Positions 42,926 to 51,413 of a stretch of 64,000 bases of DNA are shown piece after piece (the first letter of the stretch is position 1; each line of letters begins with the position of its first letter). This stretch comes from Candidatus Thiodiazotropha sp. 'RUGA' (GTDB taxonomy: Bacteria > Pseudomonadota > Gammaproteobacteria > Chromatiales > Chromatiaceae): NCBI GenBank assembly GCA_016842065.1, contig JAEPDS010000002.1, forward strand, positions 1 to 64,000. Reading direction: 5' to 3'. The notes beneath the pieces were generated by a model that saw only the letters and a program-made list of their open reading frames with translations, ran no database searches and had not been told where the DNA came from. The position numbers and the translations under genes were made by a program.

Positions 42926-44062
42926 ATGAACCGGGATCAACGCTATGAAGTAAGCCGAAAAGCGGCCATCGTAGGTGCGGTCACCAACAGTGTGCTGGCC
43001 GTATTGAAGATTTTGTTCGGCTGGTTGGGACACTCCCAGTCACTGATCGCAGATGGTATCCACTCCCTTTCGGATCTGCTCACCGACGCGCTGGTGATTT
43101 TTGCCGCGCGGCACGCCAATGAGGCGCCGGATGAGGAGCATCCCTACGGTCACGGGCGATTCGAAACCGTTGCAACGCTGGTGCTTGGAGGATTTCTAAT
43201 TACGGTTGGTGTCGGCATCATCTGGGATGCGGTTGAGCGTCTCTTCTCGCCGGAAGATCTGTTGCAGCCGGAGATGCTGACCCTCTACGTGGCGGCCTTC
43301 TCCATCCTCGCCAATGAGGCGCTGTTTTTCTATACCCGCCATCTGGCCAACCTGATCAACTCCGATCTGTTGAAGGCCAACGCCTGGCACCATCGCAGTG
43401 ATTCCGTCTCATCGATCGTGGTGCTGGTCGGTATTGGCGGTACCATTCTCGGCCTTCCCTATCTGGATGCCATCGCTGCGGTTCTGGTCGGTTTGATGGT
43501 GGTGAAGATCGGTTGGGAACTGGGTTGGCAGGCAACCCACGAATTGGCGGATGCGGGGCTTGAACAGGAGTCCGTCGCTGAGATCCGCAAGGTGATCGCC
43601 AGCGTTTCCGGGGTCAACAGCGTGCACATGCTGAGAACCCGAAAACTGGGAGGTCATGCTCTGGCCGATGTTCATGTTCAGGTCGATCCCTGGTTGAGTG
43701 TATCCGAGGGCCACCGAATTGCCGAGGTGGTTCAGTATGGGCTGATCGATCGGGTCGATCTGCTGGAGGATGTGACGGTACACATCGATCCTGAAGATGA
43801 CGAGGCTGGGCCTTCCTGCGCCAACCTGCCGTTGCGGGAAGAGGCGGAAAAACTGCTGCAGGATCACTGGTCGGGTATGGATTGCTTCGACCGGCGCAAG
43901 CGAGTGGTGCTGCACTATCTGTCGGGCCGGATCGATATCGATCTCTATCTGCCAACCGACTGCTTCGAGTCGAGTGAAAAAGCTGATCGGCTGACCCAGC
44001 GCTATCAGCAGGCGCTATCCGGTTCAGCGGTATTTAGAACTGTGCAGGTCTGGTTTGGTTAG
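42926..44062 (+). CDS. Cation diffusion facilitator (CDF) family transporter
   Basis: Inner-membrane metal/proton antiporter, 378 aa. Metal-site residues are visible in SLIADGIHSLSDLLTDALVIF and in the H-x3-D of AWHHRSDSVSSIVVLVG. About six hydrophobic helices lie between residues 10 and 200, followed by the cytoplasmic domain (VNSVHMLRTRKLGGHALADVHVQVDPWLSVSEGHRI). A C-terminal extension of about 90 residues (from PSCANLPLREE) is not in typical FieF (about 300 aa) and repeats a ferredoxin-like look. Three nt after tusA. The transported metal cannot be read from sequence. Confidence 0.9.
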   Translation: MNRDQRYEVSRKAAIVGAVTNSVLAVLKILFGWLGHSQSLIADGIHSLSDLLTDALVIFAARHANEAPDEEHPYGHGRFETVATLVLGGFLITVGVGIIWDAVERLFSPEDLLQPEMLTLYVAAFSILANEALFFYTRHLANLINSDLLKANAWHHRSDSVSSIVVLVGIGGTILGLPYLDAIAAVLVGLMVVKIGWELGWQATHELADAGLEQESVAEIRKVIASVSGVNSVHMLRTRKLGGHALADVHVQVDPWLSVSEGHRIAEVVQYGLIDRVDLLEDVTVHIDPEDDEAGPSCANLPLREEAEKLLQDHWSGMDCFDRRKRVVLHYLSGRIDIDLYLPTDCFESSEKADRLTQRYQQALSGSAVFRTVQVWFG

Positions 44063-44077
44063 CACTATAATGGGGCA
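44061..44077. promoter_or_regulatory. NtrC-type operator 1, upstream of glnA
   Basis: AGCACTATAATGGGGCA matches the NtrC pattern GCAC-N7-GTGC except for one base in the second half. The seven-base centre contains TATAAT. It begins at the end of the CDF gene and lies 31 bp (about three helical turns) from operator 2. Confidence 0.55.
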
Positions 44078-44091
44078 AAAATAGCCGAAGG

Positions 44092-44108
44092 CGCACTATT
44101 TTTGTGCA
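44092..44108. promoter_or_regulatory. NtrC-type operator 2, upstream of glnA
   Basis: CGCACTATTTTTGTGCA has both half sites (GCAC and GTGC) at N7 spacing, as in E. coli glnA enhancer sites. It is about 180 nt upstream of the glnA ATG, a normal enhancer distance. No canonical -24/-12 sigma-54 promoter (GG-N10-GC) was found between. Confidence 0.65.
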
Positions 44109-44241
44109 TAATCCAACATAAAACCGTAACCTAAGGAAGCGTGCCCCTGGATGTTTTCTCCGTAAACGGTGATTGAATATCACGGCATGATGCGTATCGC
44201 GGAGCTTCTGGTATAGTTGCCAAGCCGCCAAAATAAAGATT

Positions 44242-44259
44242 TGCCGACATGAATCGGCA
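44242..44259. promoter_or_regulatory. Inverted repeat in the glnA leader
   Basis: TGCCGA-CATGAA-TCGGCA gives a perfect 6-bp inverted repeat 30 nt before the glnA ATG. It could be an operator or a small RNA hairpin. Confidence 0.35.
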
Positions 44260-44288
44260 TTGCATAAACCTAAACCCTGGAGAATAAG

Positions 44289-45695
44289 ATGGCCTCGAAA
44301 GCCTTTAAGATGATCAAAGACAATGATGTGAAATTTGTTGATCTTCGGTTTACCGATACCCGCGGTAAGGAGCAGCACGTCACCTTGCCCACAAGTGAGA
44401 TTAACGAAGAGTTTTTCACTGATGGCAAGATGTTCGACGGTTCTTCCATCGCCGGCTGGAAAGGCATTAACGAGTCAGACATGATTCTGATGCCGGAGGA
44501 TGCCACTTCCGTGATGGATCCGTTCGCCGATGAAAACACCATGAATGTGCGCTGCGATATTCTTGAGCCATCCACCATGCAGGGTTATGAGCGTGACCCC
44601 CGCTCTGTCGCCAAACGCGCAGAGGCCTATCTCGCTTCAACCGGTATTGCAGACACCGCTTACTTTGGTCCTGAGCCTGAGTTTTTCGTGCTCGACGACG
44701 TTCGCTGGAGCGTCGATATGAGCGGTGCCATGGTGAAGATCGATTCGGAAGAGGCGGAGTGGAACTCGGAGCGTGTCTACGAAGACGGCAACATCGGTCA
44801 CCGTCCCGGGGTTAAAGGCGGTTACTTTCCGGTTCCTCCGGTGGATTCTCTGCATGATCTGCGTGGCGCAATGTGTCTTGCGATGGAGGAGATGGGCGTA
44901 CCGGTCGAAGTTCATCACCACGAGGTTGCGACCGCTGGTCAGTGTGAAATCGGCACCCGTTTCAGCACCCTGGTAGAGCGTGCCGACTGGGTTCAGATCC
45001 AGAAATATTGCACCTGGAATGTTGCTCACGCCTACGGTAAAACCGCTACCTTCATGCCCAAGCCGATCGTTGGTGACAACGGTTCCGGTATGCATGTGCA
45101 TCAATCCCTGGCCAAAGGCGGTGAGAATGTATTCGCCGGTGATCAGTATGGTGGTCTGTCTGAAACCGCACTCTATTATATTGGCGGCATCATCAAACAT
45201 GCGCGTGCACTGAACGCCTTCACCAACGCTTCCACCAACTCCTACAAGCGTCTGGTGCCAGGCTTCGAAGCCCCGGTCATGCTCGCCTACTCCGCGCGCA
45301 ACCGTTCTGCTTCGATCCGTATTCCATGGGTATCCAGTCCCAAGGGGCGTCGTGTCGAAGTTCGCTTCCCTGATCCCACCGCCAATCCCTATCTGGCCTT
45401 CTCCGCCATGATGATGGCCGGACTTGATGGAATTCAGAACAAAATCCATCCGGGCGATGCGATGGACAAGGATCTTTATGATCTGCCGGCTGAAGAGGCG
45501 GCCAGCATCCCGACTGTTTGCCACAGTCTGGATATGGCGCTGGAAGCACTGGATGCGGATCGCGACTTTCTCACCGCCGGTGGCGTATTCACAGACGATC
45601 TGATCGATGGATATATCGAACTGAAGATGGAAGATGTCACCACCATGCGGATGACCACCCATCCGGTTGAGTTCGATCTCTACTACAGCCTCTGA
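44289..45695 (+). CDS. glnA: Glutamine synthetase, type I
   Basis: Ammonia assimilation: glutamate + NH3 + ATP to glutamine. 468 aa, dodecameric GSI-beta type. Metal- and substrate-binding segments include [23 protein letters not shown]-like start, [22 protein letters not shown] and the [10 protein letters not shown] region. The adenylylation site is Tyr397 in [10 protein letters not shown], so activity is expected to be controlled by GlnE. NtrC-like operators precede it and ntrBC follow. Confidence 0.98.
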   Translation: MASKAFKMIKDNDVKFVDLRFTDTRGKEQHVTLPTSEINEEFFTDGKMFDGSSIAGWKGINESDMILMPEDATSVMDPFADENTMNVRCDILEPSTMQGYERDPRSVAKRAEAYLASTGIADTAYFGPEPEFFVLDDVRWSVDMSGAMVKIDSEEAEWNSERVYEDGNIGHRPGVKGGYFPVPPVDSLHDLRGAMCLAMEEMGVPVEVHHHEVATAGQCEIGTRFSTLVERADWVQIQKYCTWNVAHAYGKTATFMPKPIVGDNGSGMHVHQSLAKGGENVFAGDQYGGLSETALYYIGGIIKHARALNAFTNASTNSYKRLVPGFEAPVMLAYSARNRSASIRIPWVSSPKGRRVEVRFPDPTANPYLAFSAMMMAGLDGIQNKIHPGDAMDKDLYDLPAEEAASIPTVCHSLDMALEALDADRDFLTAGGVFTDDLIDGYIELKMEDVTTMRMTTHPVEFDLYYSL

Positions 45696-45735
45696 TCAAG
45701 GCGCCTGACTGGAACGCTTCAGTCAGCGGATTAAA

Positions 45736-45767
45736 AACACCTTCCAAATAATTGGAAGGTGTTTTTT
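45736..45767 (+). terminator. Intrinsic terminator of glnA
   Basis: A 12-bp perfect stem (AACACCTTCCAA with TTGGAAGGTGTT), a 4-nt loop and a following T-run (TTTTTTT). It lies about 40 nt after the glnA stop. Confidence 0.92.
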
Positions 45768-45821
45768 TATTTGCGAACTTCGTCGCTTGTTAGTTATCTT
45801 CGGAGTGACTATGCTTGGCAC

Positions 45822-46325
45822 ATGCGTATTCTGATCCTGCTTCTTCTGCTATTCGTTGTGCTGCCGCTGCATGCCAGGGACGTCTATAAATGGATTACCC
45901 CGGACGGTGAGGTTGTCTACTCCGAAAACTATCAGCCGGGAGCGGATACAATCCGGGTACAGGATAAAAAAAGGAATACTACCCTGAAAGTCGATGAACT
46001 CGACAAGGAAGCGGATGCCGCTGCTTCGGGTGACTATCTGCAGTTCGCTATCGTACAGCCATCCAATGATGAGACGATTCGCAGCGACGAAAATTCCGTC
46101 TCTGTCGGTCTCTCCATCTCACCGCCACTCTTCAGCGGTCATGCCATCCATCTCTATGTGGACGGTAAGAAGCTCGATTCGGAGATCAAAACCACGCAAC
46201 TGGTTCTGCAGCAACTGAGTCGCGGTACCCATACCATCAAAGCTGAAATCGTCGACGCCGAGGGTGAGCTGGTGAAACAGAGTGGCTCAACCACCTTCCA
46301 TCTGCGCCAGGCCGCCGTCAATTGA
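45822..46325 (+). CDS. DUF4124 domain protein, secreted
   Basis: About 167 aa from the ATG at 45822 (MRILILLLLLFVVLPLHA), which gives a clean Sec signal peptide; the frame extends 21 codons upstream into the terminator region. DUF4124 follows directly (RDVYKWITPDGEVVYSENYQPGA). The C-terminal half (SVGLSISPPLFSGHAIHLYVDGKKL and LVLQQLSRGTHTIKAEIVDAEGELV) looks like an immunoglobulin-like fold. Function unknown. It lies between glnA and ntrB, as seen in related sulfur oxidisers. Confidence 0.85.
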   Translation: MRILILLLLLFVVLPLHARDVYKWITPDGEVVYSENYQPGADTIRVQDKKRNTTLKVDELDKEADAAASGDYLQFAIVQPSNDETIRSDENSVSVGLSISPPLFSGHAIHLYVDGKKLDSEIKTTQLVLQQLSRGTHTIKAEIVDAEGELVKQSGSTTFHLRQAAVN

Positions 46326-46423
46326 TAGCTGTTTCGGTGACTCACTGAATCTCTGAGTTTCTCCCGGCAAGCTCGAAAACGACCGATTTTCAGCCCGCTA
46401 AGCGTTCTAACCGAAATGATCCA

Positions 46424-46440
46424 TGCACTATAATGGTGCA
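46424..46440. promoter_or_regulatory. NtrC-type operator upstream of ntrB
   Basis: TGCACTATAATGGTGCA is a full 17-bp match to the NtrC consensus, with perfectly symmetric TGCAC and GTGCA half sites. Its centre contains a TATAAT, so bound NtrC would block a sigma-70 -10 there; a weak TTCTAA lies 18 nt upstream. This fits negative autoregulation of ntrBC. It is about 190 nt before ntrB. Confidence 0.8.
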
Positions 46441-46627
46441 TATTGGTTTGTGTTTTTCTTAATCTGTCTCGACGACCAGGTCGCCGCAAATCGGATTCAC
46501 TGGCTGCAGTTTCGTAAAGACCCCTGCTGCCCTGGAATCTTCCATGATTTGCCTGGACCAACGGCAGCTCAGTGCGAATTTGGTCGTTGTTGCATTCTTT
46601 GGTGTAGTTTTTGCTAGTTGAATAGCC

Positions 46628-47704
46628 ATGAATCCTCAACCCGCTAAACCCTCCATGGAACGGCGCGTACTCGACAACCTGAGTACCGCCATTCTGCTGT
46701 TCGATCGTGAGTTCAATCTGCTGTTCATCAATTCAGCTGCGGAAATGCTGTTTGGTGTGAGTGCGCGGAAGATGGTTGGTAACCATGCGGCGGAGTTGCT
46801 CTACTGCTCCAGTGGCATTGTCAGGAATAATCTGAACCGCTCTCTGGAAACCGGGCAACCCTTTACCGAGAGAGAGCATCAGCTGGAGTTACAGGAGGGT
46901 CGCGAGATCACCGTGGACTGCACCGTGATCCCACTCAGATCCGGTCAGTATGTGAGTGAGTTTCTGGTGGAGATTCAGCAGGTGGACCGGCAACTGCGTA
47001 TTACCCGGGAGGAGCAGATCCTATCACGCAATCAGGCCAGTCGCGCACTGGTCAAGAGCTTGGCCCATGAGATCAAGAATCCACTGGGAGGCCTGCGTGG
47101 AGCGGCGCAACTGCTGGAGCGTGAACTTCCGGATCAATCCCTGACCGAATATACCCAGATCATCATTGAAGAGGCGGATCGACTGCAGAATCTGGTCGAT
47201 ACCATGCTGGGACCAAACCGGATTCCGGAGATGAAAGCCGTCAATGTTCACCAGGTCATGGAGCGGGTCTGCAGTCTGGTGCAGGCGGAGTCCGGACCGA
47301 ATCTGAATCTGATCAAGAACTACGATCCGAGTATTCCCGATCTTAATGGCGATATGGATCAGCTGATTCAGGCCTTTCTCAATATCGTTCGGAATGGCGT
47401 CAGAGCGGCCGGCTCCCATGGCGTGGTGGGCATAACCAGTCGGGTGTTGCGCCAGTTCACCATTGGCAACATCCGCCACCGACTGGTGATCTCGATCGAG
47501 ATCTGTGACAACGGCCCCGGGATTCCACCGGAGCTGCAGGAGCGGGTCTTTTTTCCGCTGGTCTCCGGCAGCACTGGTATGGGCCTCGGTCTTTCCATAT
47601 CCCAGACCCTGATCAATCGTCATCAGGGGCTGATTGAATTCACCAGTAAACCTGGTGAAACCATATTTAGAGTATTACTTCCTTTGGAGCAGGTAGATGG
47701 ATAG
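46628..47704 (+). CDS. ntrB: Nitrogen regulation sensor histidine kinase NtrB (GlnL)
   Basis: Cytoplasmic kinase/phosphatase that, with PII, reports nitrogen status to NtrC. 358 aa. An N-terminal PAS domain (LSTAILLFDREFNLLFINSAAEMLFGVSARKMVG) is followed by the H-box with His147 (SLAHEIKNPLGGLRGAAQLLERE), the N-box (LIQAFLNIVRNGVRAA), and the G-boxes (ICDNGPGIPPEL and TGMGLGLSIS). It overlaps ntrC by 8 nt. Confidence 0.95.
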   Translation: MNPQPAKPSMERRVLDNLSTAILLFDREFNLLFINSAAEMLFGVSARKMVGNHAAELLYCSSGIVRNNLNRSLETGQPFTEREHQLELQEGREITVDCTVIPLRSGQYVSEFLVEIQQVDRQLRITREEQILSRNQASRALVKSLAHEIKNPLGGLRGAAQLLERELPDQSLTEYTQIIIEEADRLQNLVDTMLGPNRIPEMKAVNVHQVMERVCSLVQAESGPNLNLIKNYDPSIPDLNGDMDQLIQAFLNIVRNGVRAAGSHGVVGITSRVLRQFTIGNIRHRLVISIEICDNGPGIPPELQERVFFPLVSGSTGMGLGLSISQTLINRHQGLIEFTSKPGETIFRVLLPLEQVDG

Positions 47705-49103
47705 AGCATGCCGCGTATGGGTGATCGATGATGATCGCTCGATTCGATGGGTTTTGGAAAAGACCCTGGAAAAGGCGGAGATGGAGGTTACCAGTTTCGA
47801 GAGTGCGGACAGCGTGCTCAGTTCACTGGATAAAGGCCAGCCCGATGTGGTTGTTTCCGATATCCGCATGCCGGGTATGGATGGTCTGGAGCTGCTGGAG
47901 TTACTGCATGCCCGCTATCCCAACCTGCCGGTGATCATCATGACCGCCCATTCGGATCTGGATAGTGCGGTCTCCGCCTATCATGGTGGGGCCTTCGAAT
48001 ATCTGCCCAAGCCCTTCGATGTGGATGAGGCCGTGCAGCAGATACGCCGCGCCTGCCGTCAGCAGCTGACAGTGGAAGAGCAGCCGCAAATCGATACCAG
48101 TGATGGGGGCAAGGAGATCATCGGTGAAGCACCTGCGATGCAGGAGGTGTTTCGGGCGATCGGCCGTCTGGCCCGCTCGAATATCACGGTATTGATCAAT
48201 GGTGAATCGGGTACCGGTAAAGAGCTGGTTGCCCACGCATTGCATCGGCACAGCAGCCGCGCTGAAGGACCGTTTATCGCACTTAATATGGCGGCGATTC
48301 CAAAGGATCTGATGGAATCGGAACTGTTCGGTCATGAGCGAGGCGCCTTTACCGGTGCCCAGACCCGGCGGGTCGGCCGCTTTGAACAGGCGGATACCGG
48401 CACCCTGTTTCTGGATGAGATCGGCGACATGCCGGCTGAGTTACAGACCAGACTGCTACGGGTGCTGGCCGACGGTGAATTCTATCGGGTGGGTGGACAT
48501 GAGCCGGTCAAGGTCGATGTAAGGATCATTGCGGCAACCCACCAGCATCTGGAGGGGCTGGTCAAGGAGGGGGCGTTTCGCGAAGATCTGTTCCATCGTC
48601 TGAATGTGATCCGTATCCATCTGCCCTCTCTGCGTCAGCGTCGTGAGGACATACCCTTGCTACTGAACCATTTTCTCAAGACCGCGGCAGAAGAGTTGGC
48701 GGTGGATTTCAAGGTTCTGCTGCCTGAGACGGAAAACTATCTGAGCCAGTTGGAGTGGCCTGGCAATGTCAGGCAGCTGGAAAATACGGCCCGTTGGCTG
48801 ACGGTGATGGCGTCGGGCCAGGAGATCCACATCGACGATCTGCCGACTGAGCTGAAAGAGTCCGATACCGCTACATCGCCTCAGGATGATTGGCGTCAGT
48901 TACTCAGAGGCTGGGTAAAACGGCGTCTACAGGAGGGATGTGAAGGTATCCTGAATGAAGCGGAACCCGATTTTGAAACCGTGATGATCGAGACCGCCCT
49001 TGAGCATACGGCCGGTAAACGACAGGATGCGGCGAGACTGCTGGGCTGGGGGCGCAACACCCTGACCCGAAAGATCAAAGAGCTCGGTATGGAAGAGAGC
49101 TGA
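47697..49103 (+). CDS. ntrC: Nitrogen regulation response regulator NtrC (GlnG)
   Basis: Sigma-54 enhancer-binding activator of nitrogen genes. 468 aa. Receiver domain with Asp55 ([17 protein letters not shown]), AAA+ domain with Walker [16 protein letters not shown], the sigma-54 contact loop GAFTGAQ, and [23 protein letters not shown]. The Fis-type DNA-binding helix-turn-helix is at the C-terminus ([30 protein letters not shown]). Confidence 0.97.
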   Translation: MDRACRVWVIDDDRSIRWVLEKTLEKAEMEVTSFESADSVLSSLDKGQPDVVVSDIRMPGMDGLELLELLHARYPNLPVIIMTAHSDLDSAVSAYHGGAFEYLPKPFDVDEAVQQIRRACRQQLTVEEQPQIDTSDGGKEIIGEAPAMQEVFRAIGRLARSNITVLINGESGTGKELVAHALHRHSSRAEGPFIALNMAAIPKDLMESELFGHERGAFTGAQTRRVGRFEQADTGTLFLDEIGDMPAELQTRLLRVLADGEFYRVGGHEPVKVDVRIIAATHQHLEGLVKEGAFREDLFHRLNVIRIHLPSLRQRREDIPLLLNHFLKTAAEELAVDFKVLLPETENYLSQLEWPGNVRQLENTARWLTVMASGQEIHIDDLPTELKESDTATSPQDDWRQLLRGWVKRRLQEGCEGILNEAEPDFETVMIETALEHTAGKRQDAARLLGWGRNTLTRKIKELGMEES

Positions 49104-49292
49104 TCTCGATTCCATTAACCCGGCGACTCCGTTGTGATCCTTAGCCGGATTGGGCTGGGCCGAAACGCTCCATCCCCAGAAAATTCCGGGTATCAGGCTT
49201 TTGTCCGGAGCGTGCACTGGGGTTAAGATGCTGCATCCGAAGCAGCTCCCCTGGGGAGTTGTGATCTCAAGTTTCAAAAACGTAGGTGTAGC

Positions 49293-49691
49293 ATGGATTC
49301 CAGTACTATCGATCTGCCGAACAGCGAAATCGAATCAGTTAAATTCGAAGACGGCAGACTGACCATCTCTTTTTCACGGGTGATCATCATCAAGACCATG
49401 AGCGGTTCAGCTGAACGCACCCGCTGGTACCAGGCCGGTGAGCTGATCTTTGAGGAAGCGGAACTTGAATCGTCACTCCCCGAATGCCCCTGTATCTGCG
49501 AAGGGGGGGATGTGGGTGAGAATGTCTACACCTATCGGGATATGATTCCGTTGCCTTTGGAGAGCCAGGGCAGAGCAAGATGTGACCTGAAAATCAAAGA
49601 CCAGGAACCTCTGCAGGCCTGGGCGGAAGGGGTCAGACTGGCGATGAAGGAGAGACCCCGCTATATCGAACATCTGCGGGATACTGATTAA
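49293..49691 (+). CDS. Conserved-looking hypothetical protein with a CPCIC motif
   Basis: 132 aa, acidic, no signal peptide or membrane helix. I do not recognise the family. Features: a beta-rich N-terminal half (IESVKFEDGRLTISFSRVIIIKTM), a Cys-rich turn (LPECPCICEGGDVGENVYTYRDMIPLP) that could bind metal, and a helical C-terminus (LQAWAEGVRLAMKERPRYIEHL). It overlaps the end of the endonuclease V gene on the opposite strand by 4 nt. Codon usage looks like neighbours, so it is likely real. Confidence 0.6.
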   Translation: MDSSTIDLPNSEIESVKFEDGRLTISFSRVIIIKTMSGSAERTRWYQAGELIFEEAELESSLPECPCICEGGDVGENVYTYRDMIPLPLESQGRARCDLKIKDQEPLQAWAEGVRLAMKERPRYIEHLRDTD

Positions 49692-50380
49692 CCACGGCGG
49701 GACTCACCGCTAACGGCAGACTTGTCCACTGAAGCAAGATGATGGGCTGCCCGAGTGGTCTCTGGTAGTTTATAGCGAGTGGTCGCGGCCAATACATAGT
49801 TCAAGGCACTGCTCAGTGAGATCCGGTGACCAATCGAAACATAGATTGGTTTCACGCCTGAACGGCTGCGCAACACCGCGCCGATCACCTCATCCCGATC
49901 GATCAATGGAACCCAACTCCCCTTCTTCTCCGACACGGCCTGATGGGTGCCGATAAGGCGTGTCTTTGCAACACCGATCGAGGGGATATCGGTCAGTAGA
50001 CCCAGATGACATGCCAGGCCAAAACGTCTTGGGTGGGCTAATCCCTGGCCGTCGCATAACAGCAGATCCGGTGGGCAGCTGAGCTTGTCAATGGCCTGCA
50101 GGATCGCCGGCACTTCCCGAAAGGAGAGCAGACCTGGTATGTAGGGAAACCGGGTTGGAACGCTTGCTATCGCCTGTTCGACAAGTTGAAGAGAGGGAAA
50201 TTCGAGAATCGCGATCGCCGCTCGGGTGACTTTGCCGGCTTCCTCAAAGCCCACGTCCACTCCGCCGATGCGTTGCGGAGGTCTCATCTGATCAACTTGG
50301 ATAACCTGGCTACTGAGCTGTTTCTGTAAGGCTATAGCATCCTTAGGCGTCAGGTTCCATGGGTGGCTTAGGGCCATCAA
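49688..50380 (-). CDS. nfi: Endonuclease V (deoxyinosine 3' endonuclease)
   Basis: Repairs deaminated bases (hypoxanthine) by nicking 3' of the lesion. 230 aa. The family residues are visible: IGGVDVGFEE with the first catalytic Asp, LLCDGQGLAHPRRFGLACHLGLLTDIPSIGVAKTRL, and SGVKPIYVSIGHRISLSSALN near the C-terminus. Single gene, facing the 132-aa protein. Confidence 0.92.
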   Translation of the reverse strand: MMALSHPWNLTPKDAIALQKQLSSQVIQVDQMRPPQRIGGVDVGFEEAGKVTRAAIAILEFPSLQLVEQAIASVPTRFPYIPGLLSFREVPAILQAIDKLSCPPDLLLCDGQGLAHPRRFGLACHLGLLTDIPSIGVAKTRLIGTHQAVSEKKGSWVPLIDRDEVIGAVLRSRSGVKPIYVSIGHRISLSSALNYVLAATTRYKLPETTRAAHHLASVDKSAVSGESRRG

Positions 50381-50576
50381 TTGATGATTTCCGCTTACAA
50401 ATTTTGAAAAATAGCTTAATCTTGAAGTTCAGAGGTCAAGAAAACAACTAATATTATTTATAAATTACTGTATTATGTTTAAGCTTTCTTGAAACTGGAC
50501 GATACACCTGTATCGATTTCAAGGATTGATCTGCTTCAAGCGGTACAGTTTTAACAGCGAAATCTTAAAGAATATT

Positions 50577-51335
50577 ATGTCAGTCGAGCTATTCAATAAC
50601 GGAAGCCACATCTGTGTGGCATTCAGAGACCTGGTCTCAGGTGAAGCCGTACAAGCCAATCAGTTTCTAATCTACGATCATCAGCATGCTGCACTCATCG
50701 ACCCAGGCGGTGAACTGACCTACTCCAGGCTGTTCATGGCGATCAGTGACTATATGAATGTGAAGAAGCTGGATTATGTGGTTGCCTCCCATCAGGATCC
50801 GGATATCGTTGCTTCCGTCAACAAATGGTTGGTTGGTACAGACTGTAAGGTTGTGGTGCCTGCCCTGTGGGAGCGCTTCATCCCCCATTTCACACGCCCA
50901 GGCCGCTTGGTTGATCGGGTTGTGGCAATTCCGGATGAGGGTACCAATCTGCAACTGGGGAATATCCGCCTGATGGCGTTGCCCGCCCACTTCCTTCATG
51001 CGGAAGGCAATTTCCAGTTTTATGATCCACTCAGCCGGATTCTCTTCTCCGGGGATTTGGGCGCTAATCTGCCACCGGGCGATCTTAATGCTCCGGTGAA
51101 GAAGCTCTCTGAGATGATGCCATACATGGAAGGCTTTCACCGTCGCTATATGAACTCCAACAAGGTCTGCAGACTCTGGGCGAACATGGTCCGTCAACTC
51201 GATATCGATATGATCGTGCCCCAGCATGGTCGGGCGTTCGTCGGTAAGAAAGTGGTCAATGAGTTCATCTCCTGGATCGAGAATCTGGAGTGCGGTGTGG
51301 ATCTCGTCACCCAGGCGAACTATCAGTTACCCTGA
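50577..51335 (+). CDS. Metallo-beta-lactamase-fold diiron protein (ODP/FprA-type domain alone)
   Basis: 252 aa from the ATG at 50577; the frame extends 17 codons upstream without family residues. Putative metal ligands: VVASHQDPDIVAS (His, Asp, Asp; note HQDPD in place of the HxExDH of true lactamases), ALPAHFLHAEGNFQFYD, SGDLGANLPPGD and VPQHGRAFVG. This resembles the oxygen-binding diiron proteins and flavodiiron core rather than hydrolases. Substrate unknown; it may bind O2 or NO. An AT-rich upstream region precedes it. Confidence 0.75.
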   Translation: MSVELFNNGSHICVAFRDLVSGEAVQANQFLIYDHQHAALIDPGGELTYSRLFMAISDYMNVKKLDYVVASHQDPDIVASVNKWLVGTDCKVVVPALWERFIPHFTRPGRLVDRVVAIPDEGTNLQLGNIRLMALPAHFLHAEGNFQFYDPLSRILFSGDLGANLPPGDLNAPVKKLSEMMPYMEGFHRRYMNSNKVCRLWANMVRQLDIDMIVPQHGRAFVGKKVVNEFISWIENLECGVDLVTQANYQLP

Positions 51336-51413
51336 TGAATAGGCCGCCTGCCTGACTGGCGGTGGCCTTGCCATAGCGGCAAATCGAAGCGTGGTATTAC
51401 ACTGACCTGTCGG

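Noticed and set aside
44109-44288. Sigma-54 promoter for glnA
   Set aside because: No GG-N10-GC pair found on the plus strand in this interval despite a direct check.
44637-45662. 341-codon open frame antisense to glnA
   Set aside because: A shadow of the strongly biased glnA codons; no recognisable family.
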